Shown: one piece after another, positions 56,619 to 64,000 of the stretch
Layout of the letters: each line of letters opens with the position of its first letter
How positions within the stretch are numbered: position 1 is the stretch's first letter
From: Sulfuracidifex metallicus DSM 6482 = JCM 9184
GTDB taxonomy: Archaea > Thermoproteota > Thermoprotei_A > Sulfolobales > Sulfolobaceae
Direction of reading: 5' to 3'
DNA length: 64,000 nucleotides
NCBI GenBank assembly: GCA_032834875.1
Contig: CP135238.1
Coordinates: forward strand, 564,011-628,010
Program-made: the position numbers and the translations under genes
Notes under the pieces: model-generated
The model's input: only the letters and a program-made list of their open reading frames with translations
Databases searched by the model: none
What the model was told of the DNA's origin: nothing

Positions 56619-59405
56619 ATGCATCAGAATTTAGACAGCAGGATACAGACTCTGTTAAAGCAAAAGAACTGGCCAACATTGACTAAGATACAAGAAATGT
56701 CTTTTCCTAGCATTTCAAATGGAAACAATACTCTAATAATAGCACCTACTGGATACGGAAAAACCGAGGCAGCTGTTCTGCCCCTGTTCAACCAAATGAT
56801 AAATGAAGACGTTAAACCGGTAGCTGTGCTTTACATAACTCCGCTTAAAGCGTTAATTAACGACTTGTCGCTGAGGATAGATTGGTGGGCTTCAAAGCTA
56901 GGGCTCATAGTTAACAGAAAACATGGTGAGGTTCCGCAGAAAGAGAAAAACCTTAGGTTAAAACATGCTCCGCACATACTGGTTACTACCCCGGAGGGGT
57001 TAGAAATAGACTTAGATTGGGCATCGAAATTCAGGGACTTTTACAAGAACGTTAGATGGGTGATTATAGATGAAGTTCATGAACTGATAAATTCTAAGAG
57101 AGGATCTCAGCTTGCGATATTACTCGAAAGGCTAAAATATTTCACCGGGCGCGACTTCCAGAGGATAGGACTTTCAGCGACGGTGAGTAACGAAAATTTA
57201 GTAGCAGACTTCCTTTTTGGATCTTCTGATAGAAAACGATCGATAATCAAGCTAGAAGGTAAAAGAGACTTTCAGATTAAGGTGAAAAAAATTGACAATG
57301 GATCCTGGGAGGACGCTGCCTCATCTCTTATTAGCTCAATTGAACCTCCTTCATTGATATTTACAAATTCTAGATTTTCTACTGAAAGATTACACGAAGA
57401 GCTAGAAAAGTTAGGACAGAAAGACGTTTTCGTACATCATTCATCGATTTCAAGAGATCTTAAGGACATGGTAGAAGAGAAATTAAGGAAGAACCAAAGC
57501 AACGCGGTAATATGTACAAAGACACTAGAGTTGGGTATCCACATAGGTGAAATAAAGAAGGTTATTATGTTTAGACCTCCTCCATCAGTTTCCTCTTTTC
57601 TGCAGAGGTTAGGAAGGAGCGGGCACTCCGTTTCAGGAACACCAAATGGCGAAATAATATCCATGTTCGACTTTGACGTTTTAGAATCTCTGGCATTATG
57701 CGAGATGGCAAAGAAAGGCAAGGTTGAGAAGCCAATAGTCGACAATTCTCTAGATGTAGTAGCAAGGGAATTACTTGGACATTTACTGCAGAACCAAGAG
57801 ACTAAGCTAGAAGATTTCTACAAAATAGTTACCGGAGCTAGGGCATTCTCAAACCTTGGGATAAAAACTTTCATGAGAATGATAGACTGTCTAGAGGCGA
57901 ACGGTTTGCTTAAAAAGGAGGGTGACGTGTTGAAGTTAGGTCCAAACTTCTTCAGAGTCTGGCGTTTCAATCGCGAATATAAGACGATATGGTGCAAAGA
58001 CTTTTCAGAGTTCTTTTCTTTGATAAATAACAACGACACGTTTTCCCTTAGATTCGAGGGAAAAGTGATAGGAGAAATTGATGCAGTTTATGTTTATAAA
58101 CACATAAGGGTAAACGATGTCATTAGAATAAGCGGGAAACTTTGGAAGGTAACTAGAATAAATGTAAATAAGATGAGCCTCGACGTAGTGCCCGAGAATA
58201 GCAGAAAGGGGGAGATACCAATATGGCGCGGGGAAAATATTTCTAAGTCCTACATGATAGCTAAGGGAGAATCCATAATACTAAAGGAGGGGAAAATAGA
58301 CAAGAAAATACTCGACGATAAAGCGTATTCTTCAATCAAGGAACTTACTGATTTCTATAAGGAAAAGGAAATTCCGTTCCCTTCAAACTCCACTATTGTT
58401 CTGGAAAAGAGAGATGAAGAATGGGTGTACTCTGCAATAATAGATGAAAGAATTTCCAATACAATAGCACATATAATGCTATATTTAACGAGCAAGAGAT
58501 ATACATTAAGCACTTACGCAAGGGCTTCAATATATGGCTTCTCCATAAAAGGTTCGCCCATAGATCTCTTGCAGGAGCTTAAAGATTACGATGAAGAGAA
58601 AATGAAGGCTGTTATTAAAAAAGCTATACTGAGATCTTCCCTATTCATAGCAACTCTAAAGGAGATTCAGCCTTCTTTTGGCAGATTGGGCAGGAAGATT
58701 GATCCTGAAAGAGACAAATTCATAGTAAATGAGGCACTTAGACAAACCTTAAGGAAATATTTCTCGGTAAAGGGTACAATTTCCTTCTTGAAATCTATAA
58801 GGGAAGAAAAAATTTCGATTGTAACCTACGGAGGAGAAACACCCATAGGGGATGCTGTAGTCTCACATGTACCCATAAGACCTTGGCTTATAGATATAGT
58901 TGAAAGTATCTACGAGGCATTAAAGGGAGGAGCTTATACCTCCTCCGAACTGGCAGAGGTATTAGGAATTCCATTAAAAAGTTTGGAGAACAAGCTGAAA
59001 CAATTGAAAAAGATGAGCGACAAATATAAGATCTCGTCCTTCATAGATGTTGATAGCAAAGAAGTTAGATGGGTTCTTGTAGATGACTTCCAAAACATAG
59101 TAAATTCTGACGATTACTTCACGTCGTTTACTCCCTCTAACCTCGAAGAGACGTTCATAGCGTTATTAAAGTCAGCCGATAGAGAGTCTCAAATAGAATT
59201 AATATTCAAGCCTAAAGACATAATACAGAACCCAGAAGACATAAAACGTAGAATACCATTCGAGGACATAGGAGAACTAAGGGTGATAGATATGAACGAA
59301 ATGTCTTACTCAACTCCCCTAAAGTTTTACGGAGTAAGTAGACAAGTGATAGCCTATATACTTTTAAACGCAACAACGTATATACAAAGCGTAAAGTTCT
59401 CGTAA
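56619..59405 (+). CDS. Lhr-type DEAD/DEAH-box helicase
   Basis: A 928-residue superfamily 2 helicase. Motif I is APTGYGKTEA (42-51), motif II DEVH (151-154), motif III LSATV, and motif VI QRLGRSGHS. The Lhr-like winged-helix and unique C-terminal regions follow. Lhr proteins unwind DNA or RNA:DNA hybrids in repair. Typical Lhr-core is about 900 residues. A C/D-box RNA candidate begins at its stop codon. Confidence 0.9.
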   Translation: MHQNLDSRIQTLLKQKNWPTLTKIQEMSFPSISNGNNTLIIAPTGYGKTEAAVLPLFNQMINEDVKPVAVLYITPLKALINDLSLRIDWWASKLGLIVNRKHGEVPQKEKNLRLKHAPHILVTTPEGLEIDLDWASKFRDFYKNVRWVIIDEVHELINSKRGSQLAILLERLKYFTGRDFQRIGLSATVSNENLVADFLFGSSDRKRSIIKLEGKRDFQIKVKKIDNGSWEDAASSLISSIEPPSLIFTNSRFSTERLHEELEKLGQKDVFVHHSSISRDLKDMVEEKLRKNQSNAVICTKTLELGIHIGEIKKVIMFRPPPSVSSFLQRLGRSGHSVSGTPNGEIISMFDFDVLESLALCEMAKKGKVEKPIVDNSLDVVARELLGHLLQNQETKLEDFYKIVTGARAFSNLGIKTFMRMIDCLEANGLLKKEGDVLKLGPNFFRVWRFNREYKTIWCKDFSEFFSLINNNDTFSLRFEGKVIGEIDAVYVYKHIRVNDVIRISGKLWKVTRINVNKMSLDVVPENSRKGEIPIWRGENISKSYMIAKGESIILKEGKIDKKILDDKAYSSIKELTDFYKEKEIPFPSNSTIVLEKRDEEWVYSAIIDERISNTIAHIMLYLTSKRYTLSTYARASIYGFSIKGSPIDLLQELKDYDEEKMKAVIKKAILRSSLFIATLKEIQPSFGRLGRKIDPERDKFIVNEALRQTLRKYFSVKGTISFLKSIREEKISIVTYGGETPIGDAVVSHVPIRPWLIDIVESIYEALKGGAYTSSELAEVLGIPLKSLENKLKQLKKMSDKYKISSFIDVDSKEVRWVLVDDFQNIVNSDDYFTSFTPSNLEETFIALLKSADRESQIELIFKPKDIIQNPEDIKRRIPFEDIGELRVIDMNEMSYSTPLKFYGVSRQVIAYILLNATTYIQSVKFS

Positions 59406-59459
59406 AGTGATGAATGCGCTTATTGTTGATGGATGAAATGGGCTCGTGTTTCTGAGTAA
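59404..59459 (+). ncRNA. C/D-box guide RNA candidate
   Basis: Directly after the helicase stop: GTGATGA (perfect C box, 59407-59413), an internal TTGATGGATGA region that can serve as D'/C', the 12-base guide GGGCTCGTGTTT, and CTGA (perfect D box, 59452-59455). Total about 56 bases, the archaeal norm. The second guide would pair with AAACACGAGCCC and direct 2'-O-methylation of the fifth base of that target. It lies in the 93-base gap before alba2, outside any coding frame. Confidence 0.6.
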
Positions 59460-59498
59460 GATTTTTAAATCATGTAAGAATGTCATTCTAGAACCATA

Positions 59499-59765
59499 AT
59501 GGACAAGAAGCCAAACGAAGTTTTAGTAAGTATGAAAAACGTAGAAGATTATGTCTTAGAAATAATTACGATGCTAAATCAAGGTGCGGAAGAGGTTGAA
59601 ATAAAGGGTGTAGGAAGGGACATAGGCAAAGCAGTAGACGTCTATAACATGATATTAGATAAACTTGGAAACGGAATAAAGTTGGACTCAGTTTCAATTG
59701 GAAGTGAAAGTAGAGACAAAAAAAGATTATCTTTCATTTTACTAAGAGTTAAGAAGGTTTACTGA
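59499..59765 (+). CDS. alba2: Alba2 chromatin protein
   Basis: An 88-residue Alba paralogue: VLVSMKNVEDYVLEIITMLNQ, then GAEEVEIKGVGRDIGKAVDVYN and a short C-terminal strand. It differs from Alba1 by lacking the basic loop with the acetylated lysine pair. In Sulfolobus Alba2 forms heterodimers with Alba1 and makes denser fibres. A TTTTTAAA box is 30 bases upstream. Its last 24 bases overlap the 3' end of convergent reverse gyrase. Confidence 0.94.
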   Translation: MDKKPNEVLVSMKNVEDYVLEIITMLNQGAEEVEIKGVGRDIGKAVDVYNMILDKLGNGIKLDSVSIGSESRDKKRLSFILLRVKKVY

Positions 59766-62700
59766 AGTTTTAATCTCCTTGAATATGTCTAGGACAACCG
59801 ACGAAGGATCTAGCTGTCCGGTTGATATTAGATCTATTCTTGTAAGTAAGTCCGAAGTTCTCTTCTCTGATACTAAGTCCTTGAACTTTGAATCTAAGAA
59901 GTCGAAGACATTTATACCCTTCTTCGTTGCAACTAAAAGGTATCTCTTCTTGCTTGATATAACGTAACCATGCCTTAATATGGATTCAAGAGTCTTAGAA
60001 TAGGTGCTAGGTCTTCCTATACCCTTCTCTTTCATCATTAAAATAATGTCTGCCTGCGATAGAAGTCTGGAATAAGATCCACGCCTTATTTCGTATTCAG
60101 GAGTTATTTCTCCCTCCCTTAAATCCACTACTCTTACATCATAGATCTTGCTGAACCCACCGTCTACGTATGTGGTGAAGGTCACTTTCTCTTCGCCTTC
60201 ACTATGGGCAATTTTGAATTCTGCCTTTTTCCCTGTTGCGTTCCTCATTTGGCTTGCCATGAAACGTCTAAATATAAGGTCATAGACTAGATAGTGGAAT
60301 TTCGTAAACCTAATGAAATAGGCAAATGGATTATCCTCTACTTCCTGCTTCAATTCCTCTATCGAAATAGGACGGGTTGGCCTTATAGCCTCATGAGCGC
60401 CTTCCTCTCCCCAAGATCTACCGGAAAACTCTTCCTCCAAACCAACTTTCTTCAAATAGGTCTTAGCTACGTCAATGCCAATGGGAGATACATGGATGCT
60501 TTCAGTCCTATGATAAGTTATCAGACCTGCTTCAAAGAGATCCTGAGCTATCTTCATTAAGGCTGATGCAGGTAGCTTAAACCTCTGGTTGGCTTCGACT
60601 AGAAGTGTTTCAGTGGTAAATGGTGGATAAGGGGATAGTACGATCATCTCTTCCTTCTCTTTTGTCACTTTGACCTTAGGATTCCTCTCCACGAAGTCTC
60701 TTGCCTTGTTTTTATCTTTGTAAAAACGTCTCATCATATATTTATTATCCAAATTAGCATAAACTAAATATCCCATGTTAGCCTTGTAGTCCTTTGTGGA
60801 GTTCACGATCCATCCTAGGACGGGAGTTTGAACTCGCCCAGCACCGTAATTGAAACCACTGAATTTTGCCTTCAGAACCGAGCTCAACTCAAAACCTATC
60901 CACCTATCCTCTATCCTTCTGGCAACTTGAGCCTTCACGGTGTTTACGTCTAGTGTTCCCGGGTTTCTCAATGCGTTCATTATTCCATTTTTAGTAACTT
61001 CATGATACTTTATTCGCAGTATTGAGGAATTATAAGGGGAAACAAATGAAGCTACATCAAAGGCAATCTTCTCTCCCTCTATATCTGGATCCGTCGCTAT
61101 CAGTACGTGATCAACCTCCATAGCTATTTTTCTCATAGCGTCAATTGTATTTTCTGTAGTATAGAAATCTGAGGAACCGCAGTATGGACACGCGTCAGAG
61201 TCGCTTGAGAATGTACGTTTACAATTATAGCACCTTTTTATCTTGGAGAAATGAGCTTCACTATCACCGTTATCCTTAACCTCTACGCCATAATATCCTA
61301 TGTTGTCTAAAGTTAAGTCAGTTATGTGACCTCTTGTTGCCATGATATCTAATAGATTTACTTTATTGCCATCTACTATTATGGTTTCGTAAATTGGAAC
61401 TCCGCCTATTATCCTCATGGATGGTCTACCGAACATTCTAGCTATAGTTTTAGCTTTGGTAGGAGATTCAACGATCATCAAGCTAGTTGTTACCTCCAAC
61501 TTTCGTGTCTCTCCATTCGGTCTTCTACAGGAGTCCAAATCATCCTTTACCTTATCTAATTCTAGCAACGAAACGTCCTTGAAGTTGAAGTCGCCCATCA
61601 TGCTTCTAAGCCTCCTTTCCAGAATTTCTAGAAGCATATCATCATCACTGAGGATAATTGATAAGCCTAAGGTTAATCCTCCGTTGTATAGCCTGCTAGA
61701 CCTACCAGAGCCTTGGAGATACGTTATCACGTCAGGAAACTCCATAAAGAAACCTTTCTTTCCTTCATTTACTATTAGGAATGCAGAGGTCGAAAATCTA
61801 GCTGAATTCGTCTTCTTTAGAGTTTCTATTACACTTTCCCTATATTTAAGTAAGGGGTCAACTAGACCCCTTAATTTATCGCCCTGAATTTCCTGTTTTT
61901 TAAGTAGAGAAATCCTTATTGCTTGTGCTTCTGAAGGTGACAGAGACATTACCTTCTTCTCAAATTCATGATCTTCCATCTCTAAGGATTTCATTATTCT
62001 CAGTAATGTAAACGGATTTAGCAGAGCATTATCTAAGGATATTTTCATTTTAGGAACTCCGTAAAATAAAACGTACTTTATCCTAGTTGGCTCATCAATT
62101 CCCCTTACTGCTACTCCGTAATATGAGGCTGATCCTATTATAACGTCTGTCTCTCCCTTGCTTAGCTTTTCCATGAATTTCCTTCCGCTTATGGCTAGAT
62201 CAGCTCTAAGCCCAAACTCCTCTACTTTTTCCCTAATACTCTTTATCATATCCCTTCCATAGTCCCTTGATACTAAAATTAGGCCTCCTGGACCTAATTT
62301 CTGAATTAAACTTAAATTTAAACTAGATTTGGAATCTATAATATTTCTGGAATACATTTGTACGCTTGATGGTTCGAAACCCGTGAGGAACTTTATCGCC
62401 TGCTGCTTCAAGCCTTTCGGCCTTAGCGTAGCACTAGAAACCACCAGCTGAGAGGAAATTCCCTTATAAGAGATTAGGTTAGTTTCTAGATCCCTTATCT
62501 TCTTTTTAATTACGTCTTCCTCTGGAGTCCCCATGACGTTTACGACAAACCTTCTCAGCCTAACTAGCTTCATGGCGTTCTCGTAAGCCTCTTCTGGTAT
62601 ACCCAATAAGGATACTAGGAGATCCGTCGTCTTTCCGCTCTTTATTATAGCATCCGCATCATCAACTGCAATTAAATCCATTTTGTAATTGGATAACTCT

Positions 62701-63233
62701 TCTTTATGTTTAGATAGGAAACTAGTAGTTACCACGCTTATTTTGGTTTCATCTATTGAACCGCATTTTACTTTCCCTCCAAATTCAGTTATCTTTTTAC
62801 AAACTTGCTCAACTAGGGATTTGGTGGGAACTATATAAACTACTTTCTCACCTAAATAAGTTGAATAAAGTGATATAGTAGTTGATTTCCCTAGACCGGT
62901 AGGTGCGGACATAGTGAAGTTCTCTCCATCAACTAAACGTCTAAGCCATAGCTTTTGAAGAGACCAAGGTTCCGATCTTACTACCTTTCTAAAGTAACTG
63001 ATTATATTCTCAAAGTTCTCTAGTTTATAGTATATATTCCAATAATTCTTTAAAGAATTATTAGATACTAAAAGATTGTAGATTGCCTTAACTTTATCGT
63101 GATGGTGAAGGTTCATCATCCTGATTCCTTCCTCGCCCAGACAATAGGAACAAGGCATAGAAGCCAGAGCCCTATCGGCCTCAAGGTTACCATTGCAGTT
63201 TGGACAAGCGGCAGTATACACTATTTTCAGCAT
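59742..63233 (-). CDS. topR2: Reverse gyrase
   Basis: A 1163-residue enzyme unique to hyperthermophiles that adds positive supercoils. N-terminal zinc finger (Cys10, Cys13, Cys28, Cys31), helicase-like domain with APTGLGKST (110-118) and VDDAD near 190, and a topoisomerase IA part from about 595 (VESPTKAKTIARMFG, a second zinc finger CYNCKRTFSSDSDACPYC, tyrosine in GLITYHRTES near 907). Sulfolobales have two copies; the position beside alba1 matches topR2. It ends by overlapping alba2 by 24 bases. Confidence 0.96.
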   Translation of the reverse strand: MLKIVYTAACPNCNGNLEADRALASMPCSYCLGEEGIRMMNLHHHDKVKAIYNLLVSNNSLKNYWNIYYKLENFENIISYFRKVVRSEPWSLQKLWLRRLVDGENFTMSAPTGLGKSTTISLYSTYLGEKVVYIVPTKSLVEQVCKKITEFGGKVKCGSIDETKISVVTTSFLSKHKEELSNYKMDLIAVDDADAIIKSGKTTDLLVSLLGIPEEAYENAMKLVRLRRFVVNVMGTPEEDVIKKKIRDLETNLISYKGISSQLVVSSATLRPKGLKQQAIKFLTGFEPSSVQMYSRNIIDSKSSLNLSLIQKLGPGGLILVSRDYGRDMIKSIREKVEEFGLRADLAISGRKFMEKLSKGETDVIIGSASYYGVAVRGIDEPTRIKYVLFYGVPKMKISLDNALLNPFTLLRIMKSLEMEDHEFEKKVMSLSPSEAQAIRISLLKKQEIQGDKLRGLVDPLLKYRESVIETLKKTNSARFSTSAFLIVNEGKKGFFMEFPDVITYLQGSGRSSRLYNGGLTLGLSIILSDDDMLLEILERRLRSMMGDFNFKDVSLLELDKVKDDLDSCRRPNGETRKLEVTTSLMIVESPTKAKTIARMFGRPSMRIIGGVPIYETIIVDGNKVNLLDIMATRGHITDLTLDNIGYYGVEVKDNGDSEAHFSKIKRCYNCKRTFSSDSDACPYCGSSDFYTTENTIDAMRKIAMEVDHVLIATDPDIEGEKIAFDVASFVSPYNSSILRIKYHEVTKNGIMNALRNPGTLDVNTVKAQVARRIEDRWIGFELSSVLKAKFSGFNYGAGRVQTPVLGWIVNSTKDYKANMGYLVYANLDNKYMMRRFYKDKNKARDFVERNPKVKVTKEKEEMIVLSPYPPFTTETLLVEANQRFKLPASALMKIAQDLFEAGLITYHRTESIHVSPIGIDVAKTYLKKVGLEEEFSGRSWGEEGAHEAIRPTRPISIEELKQEVEDNPFAYFIRFTKFHYLVYDLIFRRFMASQMRNATGKKAEFKIAHSEGEEKVTFTTYVDGGFSKIYDVRVVDLREGEITPEYEIRRGSYSRLLSQADIILMMKEKGIGRPSTYSKTLESILRHGYVISSKKRYLLVATKKGINVFDFLDSKFKDLVSEKRTSDLLTRIDLISTGQLDPSSVVLDIFKEIKTSVNLLNS

Positions 63234-63340
63234 TTCAAAATTATTGCTGTCAATATATACCCTTTTAAGGCATCACACTGAGTGTTACGGGAACCAAGAT
63301 AACTTTTTTAATTAGACCTAACCTCTTTCTAAAGGCGAAT

Positions 63341-63346
63341 AGGTGA
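63341..63346 (+). promoter_or_regulatory. Shine-Dalgarno site of alba1
   Basis: AGGTGA ends 7 bases before ATG 63354. A TTTTTTAATT TATA-like element near 63303-63312 would start the mRNA around 63338, giving a short leader. Alba1 is thus a leadered, SD-led transcript unlike most first genes here. Confidence 0.45.
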
Positions 63347-63353
63347 AATACAA

Positions 63354-63650
63354 ATGAGCAGTGCAGGTCCAACTCCAAGTAATGTAGTATTAATAGGCAA
63401 AAAACCCGTAATGAACTACGTCTTGGCAGCTCTGACTCTTTTAAATCAGGGCGTCAGCGAGATAGTCATAAAAGCTAGAGGCAGGGCTATAAGTAAAGCT
63501 GTAGATACTGTAGAAATAGTAAGGAACAGATTCCTTCCTGACAAGATAGAGGTAAGAGAGATCAAAATAGGCAGCCAAGTAGTAACTAGCCAAGACGGAA
63601 GACAGTCTAGAGTATCTACAATAGAAATTGGAATTAGGAAAAAGGCATAA
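63354..63650 (+). CDS. alba1: Alba1 (Sso10b-like) chromatin protein
   Basis: A 98-residue abundant DNA/RNA-binding protein. [20 protein letters not shown] carries the lysine pair acetylated in Sulfolobus; [21 protein letters not shown] and the basic hairpin ending [17 protein letters not shown] follow. Divergent from reverse gyrase with 120 bases between starts, a region that holds both promoters. The main Alba of the cell, judging by sequence. Confidence 0.97.
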   Translation: MSSAGPTPSNVVLIGKKPVMNYVLAALTLLNQGVSEIVIKARGRAISKAVDTVEIVRNRFLPDKIEVREIKIGSQVVTSQDGRQSRVSTIEIGIRKKA

Positions 63651-63734
63651 ATAGTTCTGAGTTTTTTAGCGGAGTTTTCTTTAAGAGACCACTACACTTA
63701 ATATGGTTGTAACTATGATATTTTTAGATTAATC

Positions 63735-64000
63735 ATGAGTCAGCCTACTTTTAAGGTAGAATTTGAAGGAAAAGCCAAAGTAGGGCAAGTAATGGGTAAC
63801 CTTCAGGCACTTTCCCTAAAACCAGAGGATTTCGCTAGCCCACTTGCGCTTCAAATGGCTTTATCAAAGCTTTACAACGATCTCATGAAGAGCCTAACTG
63901 AAAAACCACAACCTCACTATGTAGCAGATGTAAGATTTAACGACTCTATGGGAAATCCTGTAAATCTAGCAGTGGACTTCGGCAATAACTTACCACCAAT
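63735..64000 (+). CDS. Unknown protein (partial, N-terminal part)
   Basis: A frame open to the right edge, 88 complete codons from ATG 63735. It starts SQPTFKVEFEGKAKVGQVMG and continues with helical sequence. A TATGATATTTTT element lies about 20 bases upstream. I recognise no family. Same strand as alba1, 84 bases downstream. The complete length and the product cannot be told from this window. Confidence 0.55.
   Translation, partial: MSQPTFKVEFEGKAKVGQVMGNLQALSLKPEDFASPLALQMALSKLYNDLMKSLTEKPQPHYVADVRFNDSMGNPVNLAVDFGNNLPP

Noticed and set aside
61417-61887. A 156-codon open frame on the plus strand
   Set aside because: Fully opposite reverse gyrase; no start signal or family sequence.

Overview
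The window is chromosomal DNA of a thermoacidophilic crenarchaeon of the order Sulfolobales; the genus cannot be fixed by reading alone. The evidence is the gene set: Cren7, two Alba proteins, reverse gyrase, DNA topoisomerase VI, an Orc1/Cdc6 paralogue beside gins23, RFC, a proteasome beta subunit, acryloyl-CoA reductase of the Sulfolobales 3-hydroxypropionate/4-hydroxybutyrate cycle, a homocitrate synthase with a fused RAM domain, intron-containing tRNAs, leaderless promoters and about 40% G+C. It is dense core genome. I saw no insertion sequence, CRISPR array, integrated virus or gap above 300 bases without a gene; the longest gap, 56107-56308, holds only a weak C/D-box RNA candidate.

Layout. 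1-5233: replication genes (partial gins23, a THUMP protein, cdc6-2, a small winged-helix protein, moaC, RFC large and small subunits). 5390-13042: PEBP protein, proteasome beta, amidase, acryloyl-CoA reductase, a CBS-domain antiporter, cobalamin adenosyltransferase, an ornithine-cyclodeaminase-like protein and an SRPBCC-like protein. 13086-19696: XerA; a leftward run of radical SAM protein, gamma-carbonic anhydrase, NSUN6-like methyltransferase and beta-RFAP synthase; a rightward operon of a degenerate acyl-CoA synthetase, thioredoxin and an orphan ABC ATPase. 19815-30873: glnA and a regulator with a solute-binding domain, folE, pepQ, moaA, an atypical kinase, a cysteine-synthase-like enzyme, a TusA/DsrE pair, DUF711, PhoU-like and nicotinate phosphoribosyltransferase. 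30938-41400: a long translation/secretion operon (S19e, PDCD5, L39e, L31e, aIF6, L18Ae, prefoldin alpha, FtsY, SecE, Spt5, L11, L1, P0, P1), then alaS and a DUF434 protein. 41505-46890: tRNA-Arg(CCU) and tRNA-Leu(CAA), both with introns, acetate transporter, HEPN and DsrE-like proteins, homocitrate synthase, UMP kinase, Cren7 and an SDR. 46934-56106: a leftward run containing a Pus10-like protein, SRP54, eIF5A, Top6A, Top6B, deoxyhypusine synthase and RtcB. 56309-64000: Zn-finger protein, Lhr-type helicase, Alba2, reverse gyrase, Alba1 and a partial gene.

Functional links. The two introns fold as canonical bulge-helix-bulge motifs and would need RtcB, which is in the window, to join the exons. 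Deoxyhypusine synthase and its substrate eIF5A lie in one leftward gene run. Reverse gyrase sits between two alba genes. SRP54, FtsY and SecE cover protein targeting.

Most unusual signals. (1) ftsY has no usable start for its N-terminal domain unless a single-base frame change at 33572 is allowed. (2) top6B is broken by one extra A in an A7 run; the missing Top6B C-terminus lies intact in the next frame. (3) An 83-bp perfect repeat joins the P0 and P1 stalk tails. (4) Several proteins keep the fold but lack key catalytic residues (Pus10-like, acyl-CoA synthetase-like, DsrE-like, SDR). I did not find a convincing undescribed multi-gene system; the best candidates are the degenerate synthetase/thioredoxin/orphan ABC operon and the regulator with an intracellular solute-binding domain.
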